Positions 17,088-26,457 of a stretch of DNA of 37,432 bases are shown piece after piece; positions within the stretch are counted from its first letter, which is position 1; each line of letters begins with the position of its first letter. A program made the translations under genes and the position numbers. The stretch is from NCBI GenBank assembly GCA_000415185.1, contig KE351687.1:1-37432 (forward strand). The letters are read 5' to 3'. Below the pieces are notes generated by a model. That model was not told the DNA's origin. It ran no database searches and saw nothing but the letters and a program-made list of their open reading frames with translations. The DNA comes from Enterococcus faecalis 13-SD-W-01. GTDB lineage: Bacteria > Bacillota > Bacilli > Lactobacillales > Enterococcaceae.

Positions 17088-17125
17088 ATTGTATCAATCC
17101 AAAAAGAAAGCGCAATCTTTTTCTG
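17088..17125 (-). promoter_or_regulatory. Promoter of the ABC cassette with cre-like element
   Basis: On the minus strand TTGCGC (17115-17110), 16 bases and TACAAT (17093-17088) form a promoter reading toward the ABC genes. The -35 is embedded in an element (17101-17125) matching the palindrome at 14805-14828 in about 20 of 25 positions. Both contain minus-strand GCGC followed, directly or two bases later, by a TTTCTT-like tract. Confidence 0.5.
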
Positions 17126-17178
17126 CCGGATGTATGGAATGAAGTTCATAAAATTGAATAGTAATATCAGAATTATTT

Positions 17179-17205
17179 ATGTCATTTAATAAAGAAAAAT
17201 GACAT
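17179..17205. repeat. Perfect 9-bp inverted repeat between the cassette and the permease gene
   Basis: ATGTCATTT (17179-17187) and AAATGACAT (17197-17205) flank a 9-base spacer. There is no T run matching a terminator, so an operator is plausible. The surrounding 17126-17440 holds no convincing gene. Confidence 0.5.
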
Positions 17206-17369
17206 CTAAATCTATATGGGGAATGAAATTCGCACAAAATGAAAAGCAGCAGTTCAGAAAAACCCTCCATTTTTTTAAAAATTCTGCCAATTTTTTCGTC
17301 AGAAAGTAGGAAAAACTATAAGAATGATGTGTTTTGGATAAAAGAATACTCAAGGAATCAGAGAAACTA

Positions 17370-17398
17370 TTGATTGAATAACAAAAAATTATTATGAT
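17370..17398 (+). promoter_or_regulatory. Promoter of the amino-acid permease gene
   Basis: TTGATT (17370-17375), a 17-base spacer and TATGAT (17393-17398) give a near-consensus sigma-A promoter about 40 bases before the start codon. Confidence 0.65.
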
Positions 17399-17440
17399 AA
17401 CATATGTAACATTAAATTTTTATAAAAAAGGAGAGAAACA

Positions 17441-18910
17441 ATGAACGAAAAACAATTGCGCTGGTTTACGGTGGCATTGATTGCTTTCAACATGGTTTGG
17501 GGCATGGGAAATGTTGTCAATAACTACGCACAGCAAGGAATCTCTGTTATTACATCTTGGCTGCTGATTCTTGCCATTTATTTTATTCCTTATGCACTGA
17601 TCGTTGGGCAGCTAGGATCTACATTCAAAGACAGCAAGGGCGGTGTCAGCTCTTGGGTCGAAAACACAAGTTCAAATAAACGGTTAGCGTACTATGCGGC
17701 TTGGACCTATTGGGTTGTCCACATTCCTTATTTAGCACAAAAACCGCAAGCAATCTTGATTGCAGCTGGCTGGGCAGTACAAGGAAATGGCAATATCGTT
17801 AATACGATGTCTGTCCAATTAGTAGCTGTTATTTCTTTGATTATCTTTTTAGCTTTCTTATATCTATCGACAAAAGGACTTTCGACCTTGAAAGTCATCG
17901 GCGGTCTGGCTGGAACAGCGATGTTCGTTATGTCGTTATTATTTATTTTACTAGCAGTAACTGCTCCATTTATCAATCCAAATATGGAATTTGCGACACA
18001 GCACATGGATCAGGTCAAAACATATATCCCGAATTTTGATTTTACTTACTTCACGACTGTTTCGATGTTAGTATTTGCTGTCGGCGGGGCAGAAAAAATC
18101 TCTCCTTATGTAAACTCTACACGAAATCCAGCCAAAGAATTTCCAAAAGGGATGATTTTCTTAGCTGCGATGGTAGGTGTTTGTGCCGTATTAGGTTCTG
18201 TAGCTATGGGTATGTTGTTTGCCAGCAATAATATCCCTAAAGATTTGATGGCAAATGGCGCATACAGTGCGTTCCAAATCTTAGGTAATTATTATGGTAT
18301 CGGCAATACATTGATGATCATTTATGCATTGACAAATATGATCGGTCAAATCTCTGCTTTAGCCTTTTCAATCGACGCACCATTGAAAATCTTGTTAGCT
18401 GATGCAGACCCAGAATTCGTTCCAAATTGGCTGCGTAAACGTAACCGTAAAGGAACATTAGTAAACGGTTATACATTGACAGGTATTCTTGTCAGCATCA
18501 TCATCTTGCTGCCGATTTTCGGTATCAAAGATATGAACGAACTAGTTAAATGGCTGACAAACTTGAACTCTGTAGTAATGCCAATGCGTTATCTATGGGT
18601 ATTCTTAGCATATATGTTGTTGAACAAAGCTTACAAAAAATTCAATTCTGAATACAAATTTGTCAAAAATCCAAAAGTTGGTTTCTTCTTCGGTGCTTGG
18701 TGTTTCGCATTTACAGCTTTTGCTTGTATCTTGGGAATGGTACCGAAAATCGAATATGCTGCAGATCCAAAAGCTTGGTGGTTCCAATTGGTTTCAAATA
18801 TCATTACGCCAATCGTCTTGATTTTATTAGGCATGATCTTGCCAGCAATCGCACGCAGAGACAAAAACAAAACAATCCAAGAATTGCCTGAAACGAAAAC
18901 GGCAGTTTAA
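17441..18910 (+). CDS. APC-family amino-acid permease
   Basis: The 489-residue integral membrane protein has about 12 hydrophobic helices. It opens RWFTVALIAFNMVWGMGNVV, an APC-superfamily first helix with a glycine-containing break. The segment VGGAEKISPYVNSTRNPAKEFPKG matches the conserved APC loop where permeases carry E-x-x-x-x-x-x-x-N-P-x-K-x-x-P. It resembles the glutamate:GABA antiporter / YjeM-like branch, but the substrate cannot be assigned. AAAAGGAGAG precedes ATG. No decarboxylase gene is adjacent, which weakens an acid-resistance reading. It is monocistronic, with a good promoter and a terminator. Confidence 0.85.
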   Translation: MNEKQLRWFTVALIAFNMVWGMGNVVNNYAQQGISVITSWLLILAIYFIPYALIVGQLGSTFKDSKGGVSSWVENTSSNKRLAYYAAWTYWVVHIPYLAQKPQAILIAAGWAVQGNGNIVNTMSVQLVAVISLIIFLAFLYLSTKGLSTLKVIGGLAGTAMFVMSLLFILLAVTAPFINPNMEFATQHMDQVKTYIPNFDFTYFTTVSMLVFAVGGAEKISPYVNSTRNPAKEFPKGMIFLAAMVGVCAVLGSVAMGMLFASNNIPKDLMANGAYSAFQILGNYYGIGNTLMIIYALTNMIGQISALAFSIDAPLKILLADADPEFVPNWLRKRNRKGTLVNGYTLTGILVSIIILLPIFGIKDMNELVKWLTNLNSVVMPMRYLWVFLAYMLLNKAYKKFNSEYKFVKNPKVGFFFGAWCFAFTAFACILGMVPKIEYAADPKAWWFQLVSNIITPIVLILLGMILPAIARRDKNKTIQELPETKTAV

Positions 18911-18920
18911 TGGAATACTC

Positions 18921-18957
18921 AAAAAAGGCTGCCGACAGTAACGTCGCAGTCTTTTTT
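18921..18957 (+). terminator. Terminator after the permease gene
   Basis: An imperfect stem built from AAAAAAGGCTGCCGAC and GTCGCAGTCTTTTTT, with one bulge, ends in a T run. Confidence 0.7.
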
Positions 18958-18996
18958 GCTGTTTTTTAAAAGAAATAAGATAGAAAAAGAAATAAG

Positions 18997-19051
18997 TTGA
19001 CAAATACCGTTTACAATTATAAACTTAGATATAAGAAAGATTACTTATGTA
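18997..19051 (+). promoter_or_regulatory. cop promoter with two CopY boxes
   Basis: TTGACA (18997-19002) and a 17-base spaced TAAACT (19020-19025) form the promoter. Two near-matches to the cop box TACAnnTGTA occur: TACAATTATA (19012-19021) and TACTTATGTA (19042-19051), each one base off, with centres 30 bases apart. CopY would repress here when copper is low. Confidence 0.75.
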
Positions 19052-19070
19052 AACGAAAGAAGGAGATACC

Positions 19071-19511
19071 ATGGAACAAGTAAAATCGTCTGTGAAAATC
19101 AGTGATTCAGAATGGGAAGTCATGCGTGTCATCTGGACATTAGGTCAAACAACTGCACAAGAAATCACCTCTATTTTAGGTGACTCTATGGATTGGAAAC
19201 CAGCGACTGTTAAAACACTACTTGGAAGATTAGTAAAAAAAGAAGTGATTTGGACAGAACAAGAAGGAAAAAAATTCATTTATCACCCAGCCATTGCAGA
19301 AGATGAGACCGTAAGAAATGCCACAGAAAAATTATTTTCTCAAATCTGTGCGAAGAAAGTCGGCGAAACGATTGCTGATTTGATCGAAAACTCTGTATTG
19401 TCAGTAGACGATATCGAAAAAATCCAAGAACAATTGAAACAAAAACAAGGTGTAGCAGAAGTACCTTGCAACTGCATACCAGGACAATGCATCTGTTCTT
19501 ACCACAAATAA
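19071..19511 (+). CDS. copY: CopY copper-responsive repressor
   Basis: The 146-residue protein of the BlaI/MecI/CopY family has an N-terminal winged helix (about 10-75, including [15 protein letters not shown] and [12 protein letters not shown]). The C-terminal metal site [10 protein letters not shown] places cysteines at 133, 135, 140 and 142, the CxCx4CxC pattern that holds Zn as repressor and Cu(I) on release. AAGGAG precedes the ATG. It is first in copYZA and sits behind two cop boxes, consistent with autoregulation. Confidence 0.95.
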   Translation: MEQVKSSVKISDSEWEVMRVIWTLGQTTAQEITSILGDSMDWKPATVKTLLGRLVKKEVIWTEQEGKKFIYHPAIAEDETVRNATEKLFSQICAKKVGETIADLIENSVLSVDDIEKIQEQLKQKQGVAEVPCNCIPGQCICSYHK

Positions 19512-19536
19512 ACGATTAGAAAAGAGGAGAAAAGAA

Positions 19537-19746
19537 ATGAAACAACAATTTTCAATCCAAGGAATGAGCTGCGACCATTGCGTACAACGCGTCGAAAAAG
19601 CAATCGGTCAACTAGAAGGCGTGCAAAAAGTCAAAGTCAATCTTAAAAAAGAAAAGAGCGTAGTAAAATTCGATGACACACAATTAGGGCCAGAATCAAT
19701 TGTGGAAGCAGTCAATGAATTGGGTTACCAAGCTGAGGTGCTTTAA
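19537..19746 (+). CDS. copZ: CopZ copper chaperone
   Basis: This 69-residue ferredoxin-like HMA protein carries the Cu(I) site GMSCDHC (C12, C15). It hands Cu(I) to CopY and other partners in the cytosol. AGAGGAG precedes the ATG, 25 bases after copY. Its TAA shares one base with the copA ATG (TAATG), so the two are translationally coupled. Confidence 0.95.
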   Translation: MKQQFSIQGMSCDHCVQRVEKAIGQLEGVQKVKVNLKKEKSVVKFDDTQLGPESIVEAVNELGYQAEVL

Positions 19747-21926
19747 TGGATAAAGCACCCAGGCTGGAAACATTTGTAATCACTGGAATGACGTGTGCGA
19801 ATTGTTCTTCTCAAATTGAAAAAGAACTGAATAAACAATCTGGCGTCGTCCAAGCGGTGGTCAATTTTGCTACTGAAAAAGCGAGTATCCAATACACAGA
19901 CACCACGGCAGAAAAACTGATCCGCAGTATCGAGTCTATTGGATACGGCGCGATTTTATATGATGATATACATAAACAAAAAATCGCAGAAGAAAAACAG
20001 GTTTACTTAAGAAAAATGAAAATCGATTTAGTAATCGGCACGATTTTGACTCTGCCGATGATGATTTCAATGATCGCAATGATGCTAGGGGTACATGCGG
20101 AATGGGTCCACTTTTTCCATCTGCCCATTGTTCAACTGATCTTGACGACACCCGTACAATTTTATATTGGAGCACGGTTTTATGAAGGCGCTTATCATGC
20201 GATAAAAAATAATGCTTGGAATATGGATGTCTTAGTAGCATTAGGAACAACAGCAGCATTTTTATTGAGTTTATATAACGGTTTTTGGCATGGCCCTGCG
20301 AATGAATTGTATTTTGAAAGCAGCAGTATGATCATTACATTGATCTTGCTGGGCAAATATCTTGAACATAACGCCAAAGCGAAAACAGGCGATGCCATCA
20401 AGCAGCTGATGTCTTTGCAATTGAAAACCGCGCAAGTGATAAAAGAAGGCAGTGAGTGTTCAGTGCCAATCGAAGAAGTGAAAATCAGTGATACAATAGT
20501 CATTCGTCCTGGGGAGCAAATCCCAATCGATGGTCGCATTCTTTCTGGAAGCAGCGCAGTGGATGAAAGTATGCTGACGGGTGAAAGTCTGCCCGTGGAG
20601 AAAACTGTTGGTGACGCACTATTTGGAGGCACGATCAATACAAACGGGTTGATTCATATGGAAGTGACCCAAACCGGCAATCAAACCGTCCTTGCTCAAA
20701 TCATTCGAATGGTCGAAGATGCACAAGGCAGTAAAGCCCCCATCCAAAAAATTGCTGATCAGTTTTCGGGGATTTTTGTTCCAATCGTACTTGTCATTGC
20801 GGCACTGTCATTTTTACTTACAGGAGTATTGACTCAAGATTGGCAGCAAGCGTTGATCCACAGCGTCTCAGTATTAGTGATTGCCTGTCCTTGTGCATTA
20901 GGTCTGGCAACTCCGACAGCCATTATGGTCGGAACAGGAACAGGGGCACGCAGAGGAATCTTGATCAAAGGCGGCGAAGCATTAGAAGGTGCAGCACATT
21001 TGAACAGTATTTTGCTTGATAAAACAGGGACGATTACAGAAGGAAAACCGCAAGTGACGGATATCCTTGGGTCAAAAGAAGTGTTACCGCTTTTTTATAC
21101 TTTGGAGCAAGGTTCAGAACATCCATTAGCAAAAGCCGTCATCGAATATGGCGATCAGCAAGGAATCACAGCAAAAGAATTGAGCGGCTTTAAAGCATTG
21201 CCTGGCGCTGGTGTCTCAGGAATGATTGAAGGAAATGAATATTTTGCTGGAACCAGAAAGCGTTTGTCCGAAATGTCTGTCTCATTTTCAGCCTATCAGG
21301 AACAAGCACTTCAATTGGAAAAACAAGGCAAAACAGTGATGTTTTTAGCAGATGCAGAAACAGTGATTGGACTCATCGCGGTGGCGGATCAAATCAAACC
21401 AGATACCAAAAAAGCGATTGAAAAACTTCAGCAGCAAGGATTGGATGTCTTCATGGTCACAGGGGATAATCGGCCAGCAGCCGAAGCTATCGGAAAACAA
21501 GTGGGTATCGACCCTGCGCATATTTTTGCTGAGGTACTGCCGGAGGAAAAAGCTGCCTATGTCCAAAAAATCCAAGCATCTGGAAAAAAAGTCGGTATGG
21601 TCGGAGACGGAATCAATGATGCGCCCGCTTTAGCTATTGCTGATGTTGGGATAGCTATGGGCAGCGGCACAGATGTCGCGATGGAGACGGCAGAGGTAAC
21701 CTTGATGAACAGCCGCTTGACCTCTGTGTATGAAACAATCATGCTTTCAAAGAGTACATTAAGAAAGATCAAACAAAATCTTTTCTGGGCATTTGTGTAC
21801 AATACAGTGGGCATTCCATTTGCAGCATTTGGGATTTTGAATCCAATTATTGCAGGAGCAGCAATGGCTTTTAGTTCTGTCAGTGTTTTATTGAATTCAT
21901 TGAGGCTGAATGTGAAACATGAATAA
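19746..21926 (+). CDS. copA: Cu(I) P1B-type ATPase CopA
   Basis: The 726-residue copper-transporting ATPase has one N-terminal HMA domain with GMTCANC (C17, C20). Its membrane site is [11 protein letters not shown] (C381, C383), the phosphorylated Asp is D425 in DKTGTIT, and the HP motif is in [16 protein letters not shown] and the late-helix [17 protein letters not shown] signatures mark the P1B-1 copper subgroup. Length and D425 agree with E. hirae CopA. It ends the operon. The second ATPase gene, copB, known downstream in E. hirae, is absent, as a convergent gene begins within 70 bases. Confidence 0.95.
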   Translation: MDKAPRLETFVITGMTCANCSSQIEKELNKQSGVVQAVVNFATEKASIQYTDTTAEKLIRSIESIGYGAILYDDIHKQKIAEEKQVYLRKMKIDLVIGTILTLPMMISMIAMMLGVHAEWVHFFHLPIVQLILTTPVQFYIGARFYEGAYHAIKNNAWNMDVLVALGTTAAFLLSLYNGFWHGPANELYFESSSMIITLILLGKYLEHNAKAKTGDAIKQLMSLQLKTAQVIKEGSECSVPIEEVKISDTIVIRPGEQIPIDGRILSGSSAVDESMLTGESLPVEKTVGDALFGGTINTNGLIHMEVTQTGNQTVLAQIIRMVEDAQGSKAPIQKIADQFSGIFVPIVLVIAALSFLLTGVLTQDWQQALIHSVSVLVIACPCALGLATPTAIMVGTGTGARRGILIKGGEALEGAAHLNSILLDKTGTITEGKPQVTDILGSKEVLPLFYTLEQGSEHPLAKAVIEYGDQQGITAKELSGFKALPGAGVSGMIEGNEYFAGTRKRLSEMSVSFSAYQEQALQLEKQGKTVMFLADAETVIGLIAVADQIKPDTKKAIEKLQQQGLDVFMVTGDNRPAAEAIGKQVGIDPAHIFAEVLPEEKAAYVQKIQASGKKVGMVGDGINDAPALAIADVGIAMGSGTDVAMETAEVTLMNSRLTSVYETIMLSKSTLRKIKQNLFWAFVYNTVGIPFAAFGILNPIIAGAAMAFSSVSVLLNSLRLNVKHE

Positions 21927-21966
21927 AAGATTTTCTTTTTCGAAAATGAATCAAACCCAAACAAAA

Positions 21967-21996
21967 AATCTCTCGGATATCCGAGAGATTTTTTTT
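21967..21996. terminator. Bidirectional terminator between copA and the transglutaminase gene
   Basis: A perfect self-complementary arm pair around CTCTCGGATATCCGAGAG is followed on the plus strand by TTTTTTTT and preceded by an A run, which gives T on the minus strand. It separates the convergent genes. Confidence 0.85.
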
Positions 21997-24157
21997 ATTT
22001 ATCAGAAACATGCTCATTTTTTTCCTTCAGCATTTTTTTGATGATGGCATCAAAGTCATTTTTGTATACTGCAAGTTCGGGTTCTCCTATACCATAGACA
22101 GCTTGTTCATAGATTTTCGTTAGCTGGATGAATTTGCCATCTAAAGGATGAACGGATTCAAATTGCTCACTATAGCGGATCAAACTTTCAGAAGAGGTTC
22201 TGGGCATTCTTTTTTCACAGCGAGTCAAAAGCTTGCGATAAGCATTTTGAAAGCTTGCCGTGAAGAAATGAAGGTATACCCAATAAGTCAGCCAAGTGAA
22301 TTTTTTCCAGAAGAAAAGCAAACCAACAGCAATCAGAATGAACACACTGATTTGGAAAATACGTTTACCGTTTTGAGAAAAAGAAGAAGGAGCAGCTGCC
22401 GTTTCCTCTTCGGTTTCTGACGCAGATTCTGTTTCAGAAGAAGAACCATCTGCCGCAGCGGATTCGCTCGTCTCTGCTTCGCTTGTTTCGGTGGCTGTCG
22501 TTTCTTCAGAAGCAGGAGTATCAGCGGTTGTGCCAGTTGGTCCAGTAAAAGTCGTTGTCGGTTCAAAGGGTATCCAGCCAACACCAGGAAAGAAAACTTC
22601 CGGCCATGAATGTGCGTGGCTGTTGCGGATCGTGTAGGTTGATTCTTCATCATTCTCTGTTCGTGTGCCTGTTGAAAATCCTTTCGTCCAGCGAGCCGGA
22701 ATATCCAGTGTACGAAGCAGAACGACCATGGCAGAAGAAAAATTGTCACAGTAGCCGACTTTACTGTCAAATAAAAAATAATCGACGTAATCGCGTCCTG
22801 AAGGTGTGTGCGGTGTATCGATCCTTGAGTAGCGAAAATCTCCGCTGACGTTCAAATACTTTTCAATTGCTTCGGTTTTTTCTAATAAAGTAGCAGAAGA
22901 AGCAGTGATTTCTTCTGCTAAATCAGAAATGCGTTCAGGCAAATTTTCCGGAAGCTGCAGATTGTCTTTCTGTGCCTCCAAATCTGCTGGCGATAATTCG
23001 ATGCTCGCCAGCTTTTCGCGATCCGCATCCAGCCGCGCAACTTCTAACTCGATCGTCAGCGGTATCTCATGCGTCCCGATAATGAAGCGCTGCGTATCCG
23101 GCATAAAATAAAACTGCGGCGGGTGGCTTTCTTGGATCTTTTTCAGCTGAAAATTGCCATAAGCAAAAGGAAGGTAGGTCAGACTAGGATCGAGTGAAAG
23201 TTCAATGGTTTCAGCAGTATCGCTTGTAACAGATTCAAAACTGTTCAAGGAATAAGGCAGAAAATCGATAGGGACAATATTTTTTGCCTCTTCTTCCGTC
23301 CAGCCATTTCCTGTATAGATCGATTTATTTTCTACTTTCCAATAACTTTCATTTTCTTGTTTTGCAGTAAAGACTACTTCATTGTTTTCATAAAGAGGTC
23401 CGCCTAGCTGCTCATCGTGTTCGCTGAAACCTGTCCTTGCTTGTGTCAGCTGATATTGATTGATCGTGTCGTATAACCCTTCCTTATTGAAGAATGTCCG
23501 TACAGGCTCGCTGCGCTTCTCTAGATACTGGTTGATCTCAGGGAAAGAAGCAGGAAGAAGCATACTGACAGCAAAGAGAAAAAGCAGAATCAGGTTACCG
23601 ATCCAAAAATAACGAGAATGCAGCAAAGAAAAATCAAGATTTTGGAAAAATAAATAATAGCAAAGAAGTACAAGAAGAAAAATCGTTTCTTTCGTCAAAT
23701 CAAAGTTTCGAAAAACTGCAAGCGACATAAAATAGCCTAAAATGACAATGATCGGCAGTGGCCAAAGGTGATAATCGATCATCAGCACAGCGAAGATAAA
23801 TAAAAGAAGCAAGAGTAAGAAAAGAGAGGTCTTTTCTGGGATATATCCTAATTCTCCAACAAACAGCTGCTGGATCTCCTGAGCGACTTCTTCAAAAAAA
23901 CGTTGGAGCCAAGCAAATGAAACCTGCATTTTTAAAGGAAAATAAGTATATAACGTGCCTAGAACAATCAGCGCATAGACCGGAAGCCGCAAAAGCTTGG
24001 ACTGGATGACCAATGAAGCAATAGTGATCAATCCTGCAGCGGCGAACATCGGAAAGGAGCGTGCAATCGTATTTGCCTGCAAAAATGGCGGGATAGCTAT
24101 AGCGGCTAAAAGAAAATAAAGCAGACCGCGAAGCCAATTGATTTTAAAATGAGTCAA
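21995..24157 (-). CDS. Membrane-anchored transglutaminase-like protein (TgpA/DUF3488 type)
   Basis: The 720-residue product starts with about six helices (about 8-205), followed by an extracellular region and a transglutaminase-core domain. The catalytic cysteine is C470 in VGYCDNFSSAM and the His is H516 in HAHSWPEV. The usual third acid is Glu (E532 in WIPFEPT) rather than Asp. A Thr/Ser/Glu/Ala-rich linker (about 545-600) precedes a last helix (IFQISVFILIAVGLLFFW) and a cytosolic tail. It is the last gene of a moxR-DUF58-transglutaminase operon, a widespread set whose substrate in Gram-positives is unknown. ATG lies just before the DUF58 stop region, with a roughly 11-base gap. Confidence 0.88.
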   Translation of the reverse strand: MTHFKINWLRGLLYFLLAAIAIPPFLQANTIARSFPMFAAAGLITIASLVIQSKLLRLPVYALIVLGTLYTYFPLKMQVSFAWLQRFFEEVAQEIQQLFVGELGYIPEKTSLFLLLLLLFIFAVLMIDYHLWPLPIIVILGYFMSLAVFRNFDLTKETIFLLVLLCYYLFFQNLDFSLLHSRYFWIGNLILLFLFAVSMLLPASFPEINQYLEKRSEPVRTFFNKEGLYDTINQYQLTQARTGFSEHDEQLGGPLYENNEVVFTAKQENESYWKVENKSIYTGNGWTEEEAKNIVPIDFLPYSLNSFESVTSDTAETIELSLDPSLTYLPFAYGNFQLKKIQESHPPQFYFMPDTQRFIIGTHEIPLTIELEVARLDADREKLASIELSPADLEAQKDNLQLPENLPERISDLAEEITASSATLLEKTEAIEKYLNVSGDFRYSRIDTPHTPSGRDYVDYFLFDSKVGYCDNFSSAMVVLLRTLDIPARWTKGFSTGTRTENDEESTYTIRNSHAHSWPEVFFPGVGWIPFEPTTTFTGPTGTTADTPASEETTATETSEAETSESAAADGSSSETESASETEEETAAAPSSFSQNGKRIFQISVFILIAVGLLFFWKKFTWLTYWVYLHFFTASFQNAYRKLLTRCEKRMPRTSSESLIRYSEQFESVHPLDGKFIQLTKIYEQAVYGIGEPELAVYKNDFDAIIKKMLKEKNEHVSDK

Positions 24158-24168
24158 ATTCGCACCTC

Positions 24169-25212
24169 CTAAAATAAGCGGATGTTTTTTTCAGGAGTTT
24201 GGATAAAAAAGTCATCTTCCTGAAAATGAAGCAGTGAGACGCTGTTCTTTTTTTTCAACAGAGGCAAAGTCTTTTTTAATAACTCTGAATCTCCTGATGA
24301 AAAAATCAAGATATGTTTATTTGTTTCATTAGTTAAAGCAGAAACGTCCAAAAGCGGCTCGGGTTGGACCTGCGCCATGATTTCCGGAGCAGGTGTTTTG
24401 GACACGAGATTGCCAAGAATAAGTAATTTTGTGTGATTTTTCAAAGGCCATATTTCTTGAAGTGAATAATACAGATCAAGGCTCTGTTCAAAATATTGCT
24501 GATTCTCTCCCCAAAAGCACAAGAGATATTGATGTTCCTTTTCTGTTTCATATTCGCGATACAGCCATTCCTGTGTGTGAGCAGATAATTTCCAATTGAT
24601 TCGATTGAAAGAATCTCCTGTTTGATATAAGCGATGGCCCGCAATCTCAAAATCCTGTAAATCTGTTTCGGTTACTAGCTGCTGCTGAACCAGGAGCTGA
24701 AAGATCGATTGAGCTTTCTCCGGCTGAAAAGCTGGCAGTACAGTTGTTGGTAGCGCAAGTTTTTTCTTACGGCTTTTTCGAAAAAGACCTAAAAGATCAT
24801 AAGCGGTAACCTGGACATCCAGATGATTGTTTTTTCCTCGTTTCTCAGGTATCCATTGAACAGAAAAACTGGTCTGTTTATTTGAAAAAAGCATAAGTTC
24901 CTGTTTTTCAGGAAAGACGGCTTCTAAAAAGGTCACTCGAATACGAGGCAGAAGTCTCGAAAGAACAGAAGTGGAAAGCTGACAATCAATTGCTGTTTTT
25001 CTATTTTTATAGACATAAAATGGCATTTTGCAAGTGATTTCAAGTGCTTTAAGCGATGTTGTCAAAGTAATAAAGCTGATCAAGAGATAACAACTTGAAA
25101 ATAAAAACAGCAGCCAGCCCAATCCGTTATTGAACAAGAAGGCATAGCTGATGATACCAAAGTAAAGCAGAATCAGGGCACCATTTATAAGATAGTTTTT
25201 GAGTATATTCAT
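24169..25212 (-). CDS. DUF58 protein with two N-terminal membrane helices
   Basis: This 347-residue protein has two helices in about residues 7-55. A cytosolic part follows with the DUF58 hallmark FEIAGHRLYQTGDSFNRINWKLSAHTQE (quoted in parts: GDSFNRINWK and LSAHTQEWLYREYE). DUF58 proteins are VWA-like partners of MoxR ATPases. It lies 9 bases downstream of moxR and 11 bases upstream of the transglutaminase gene. Confidence 0.88.
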   Translation of the reverse strand: MNILKNYLINGALILLYFGIISYAFLFNNGLGWLLFLFSSCYLLISFITLTTSLKALEITCKMPFYVYKNRKTAIDCQLSTSVLSRLLPRIRVTFLEAVFPEKQELMLFSNKQTSFSVQWIPEKRGKNNHLDVQVTAYDLLGLFRKSRKKKLALPTTVLPAFQPEKAQSIFQLLVQQQLVTETDLQDFEIAGHRLYQTGDSFNRINWKLSAHTQEWLYREYETEKEHQYLLCFWGENQQYFEQSLDLYYSLQEIWPLKNHTKLLILGNLVSKTPAPEIMAQVQPEPLLDVSALTNETNKHILIFSSGDSELLKKTLPLLKKKNSVSLLHFQEDDFFIQTPEKNIRLF

Positions 25213-25221
25213 AAGGCTCCT

Positions 25222-26169
25222 TTATTGATGGACAGGAATGGGGACTTCGTTGACGATCGTTTGAAGCAGTGTTTGCTTTTCCTCTTCTGAAAGGTAGGCA
25301 TCTTGGAACAGTAATCGATGAAGAAAAACATAAGGCAGGAGCGTTTTTAAATGGTCTGGATGAACAAAAGTTTCGCCTTCTGTCAGAGCATAGGCTTTTG
25401 CGGCACGGATAAATGCTTCGCTGCCTCGCGGACTGATGCCTAGCTGGATAGCGGGATGATTCCGTGTAGCAGTGATCAGCTGCAAGGCGTATTCTGCTAC
25501 TGCCGGAGCAAGGTAGACTTCATCGACCAATTGTTTCAATTCACTGATTTCCTGTTCTTGCAAAACAACAGAGATACGTGCCAAAGTCTGTTCTCTGGAA
25601 TCTAACAGCAGAGATAACTCTTCTTGAAAAGCGGGATAGCCGATCTGCAAACGGAATAAAAAACGGTCTAATTGAGCTTCTGGCAAAGGGTAGGTGCCTT
25701 CAAACTCGATCGGATTTTGTGTCGCTAAGACAAAAAAATGGTTTTCCAGCGGATATGTTTGATTATCGATCGTCGCATGTTTTTCTTCCATTGCTTCCAA
25801 AAGCGCGGATTGCGTCCGCGGCGTTGTCCGGTTGATTTCATCTGCTAACAAAATCGTCGTAAAAACAGGACCTGGACGAAATTCGAATTGTTTGCTTTTT
25901 TCGTTATAGATCGAGAAACCCAAGATATCACTGGGCAGAAGGTCTGGGGTACATTGGATACGGCTGAAATCACCTTGGATAGCTTTCGCCAATGATTTGA
26001 TAAGCAAGGTTTTGCCGACGCCAGGAACGTCTTCAAATAAAATATGGCCGCCAGCCAATAAAGCAGTAACAGTTAGGCGGATCGTTTCTTGTTTTCCGAA
26101 AATCACTTTTTCGATTTCTTGGATCAAACGGTCGATTTTTTCTTTTGCAGCCGTCGTTTTATTCTCCAT
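25222..26169 (-). CDS. MoxR-family AAA+ ATPase
   Basis: A AAA+ ATPase of the MoxR/RavA class, thought to act as a chaperone that remodels VWA-type partners. From ATG 26169 it has 315 residues. Walker A is PGVGKT (K53), Walker B is LLADEINR, sensor ATQNPIEFEGTYPLPEAQLDRF is present, and the Lid follows. I prefer 26169 because AAAAAGGAG lies 6 bases upstream. The in-frame ATG at 26187 has only AAAGGA 3 bases upstream. It is first in the moxR-DUF58-transglutaminase operon. Confidence 0.92.
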   Translation of the reverse strand: MENKTTAAKEKIDRLIQEIEKVIFGKQETIRLTVTALLAGGHILFEDVPGVGKTLLIKSLAKAIQGDFSRIQCTPDLLPSDILGFSIYNEKSKQFEFRPGPVFTTILLADEINRTTPRTQSALLEAMEEKHATIDNQTYPLENHFFVLATQNPIEFEGTYPLPEAQLDRFLFRLQIGYPAFQEELSLLLDSREQTLARISVVLQEQEISELKQLVDEVYLAPAVAEYALQLITATRNHPAIQLGISPRGSEAFIRAAKAYALTEGETFVHPDHLKTLLPYVFLHRLLFQDAYLSEEEKQTLLQTIVNEVPIPVHQ

Positions 26170-26205
26170 TTTATTCTCCTTTTTCATTTGTCCTTTATTT
26201 TATTA

Positions 26206-26457
26206 AATGAATGAGAAAATTATAACAAGTAAAGACGAACAATAGGCGGATTTTTACAAAAATTACGTAGTTGTTCTATTTTTTCTTACATGAAAGTGTA
26301 TTAAAATTAAAATTCGATAAAAAGCCATGATGCACACAAATGAAAGACTAATTTTGCGTAATTTATAATGACGGGGCCTAAAAAATAAAAAGGAGGTACC
26401 AAACAATCAGCAAACTTTCTTGTCTTTGAAAAAAGCATAAAGAACTTTTGGATTGAA
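26206..26457 (+). promoter_or_regulatory. Gap with -10 and an orphan ribosome-site
   Basis: This AT-rich gap between divergent genes holds TATAAT (26364-26369) with a weak TGAAAG 17 bases upstream. A strong AAGGAGG follows at 26390-26396. The ribosome site is not followed by an ATG, GTG or TTG in the downstream frame for more than 60 bases. Nine bases after it lies AUC in another frame. No other gene is seen here. Confidence 0.4.

Noticed and set aside
17441-18910. Acid-resistance antiporter (GadC) assignment
   Set aside because: No decarboxylase gene is adjacent and APC permeases cannot be separated by substrate on these motifs alone.
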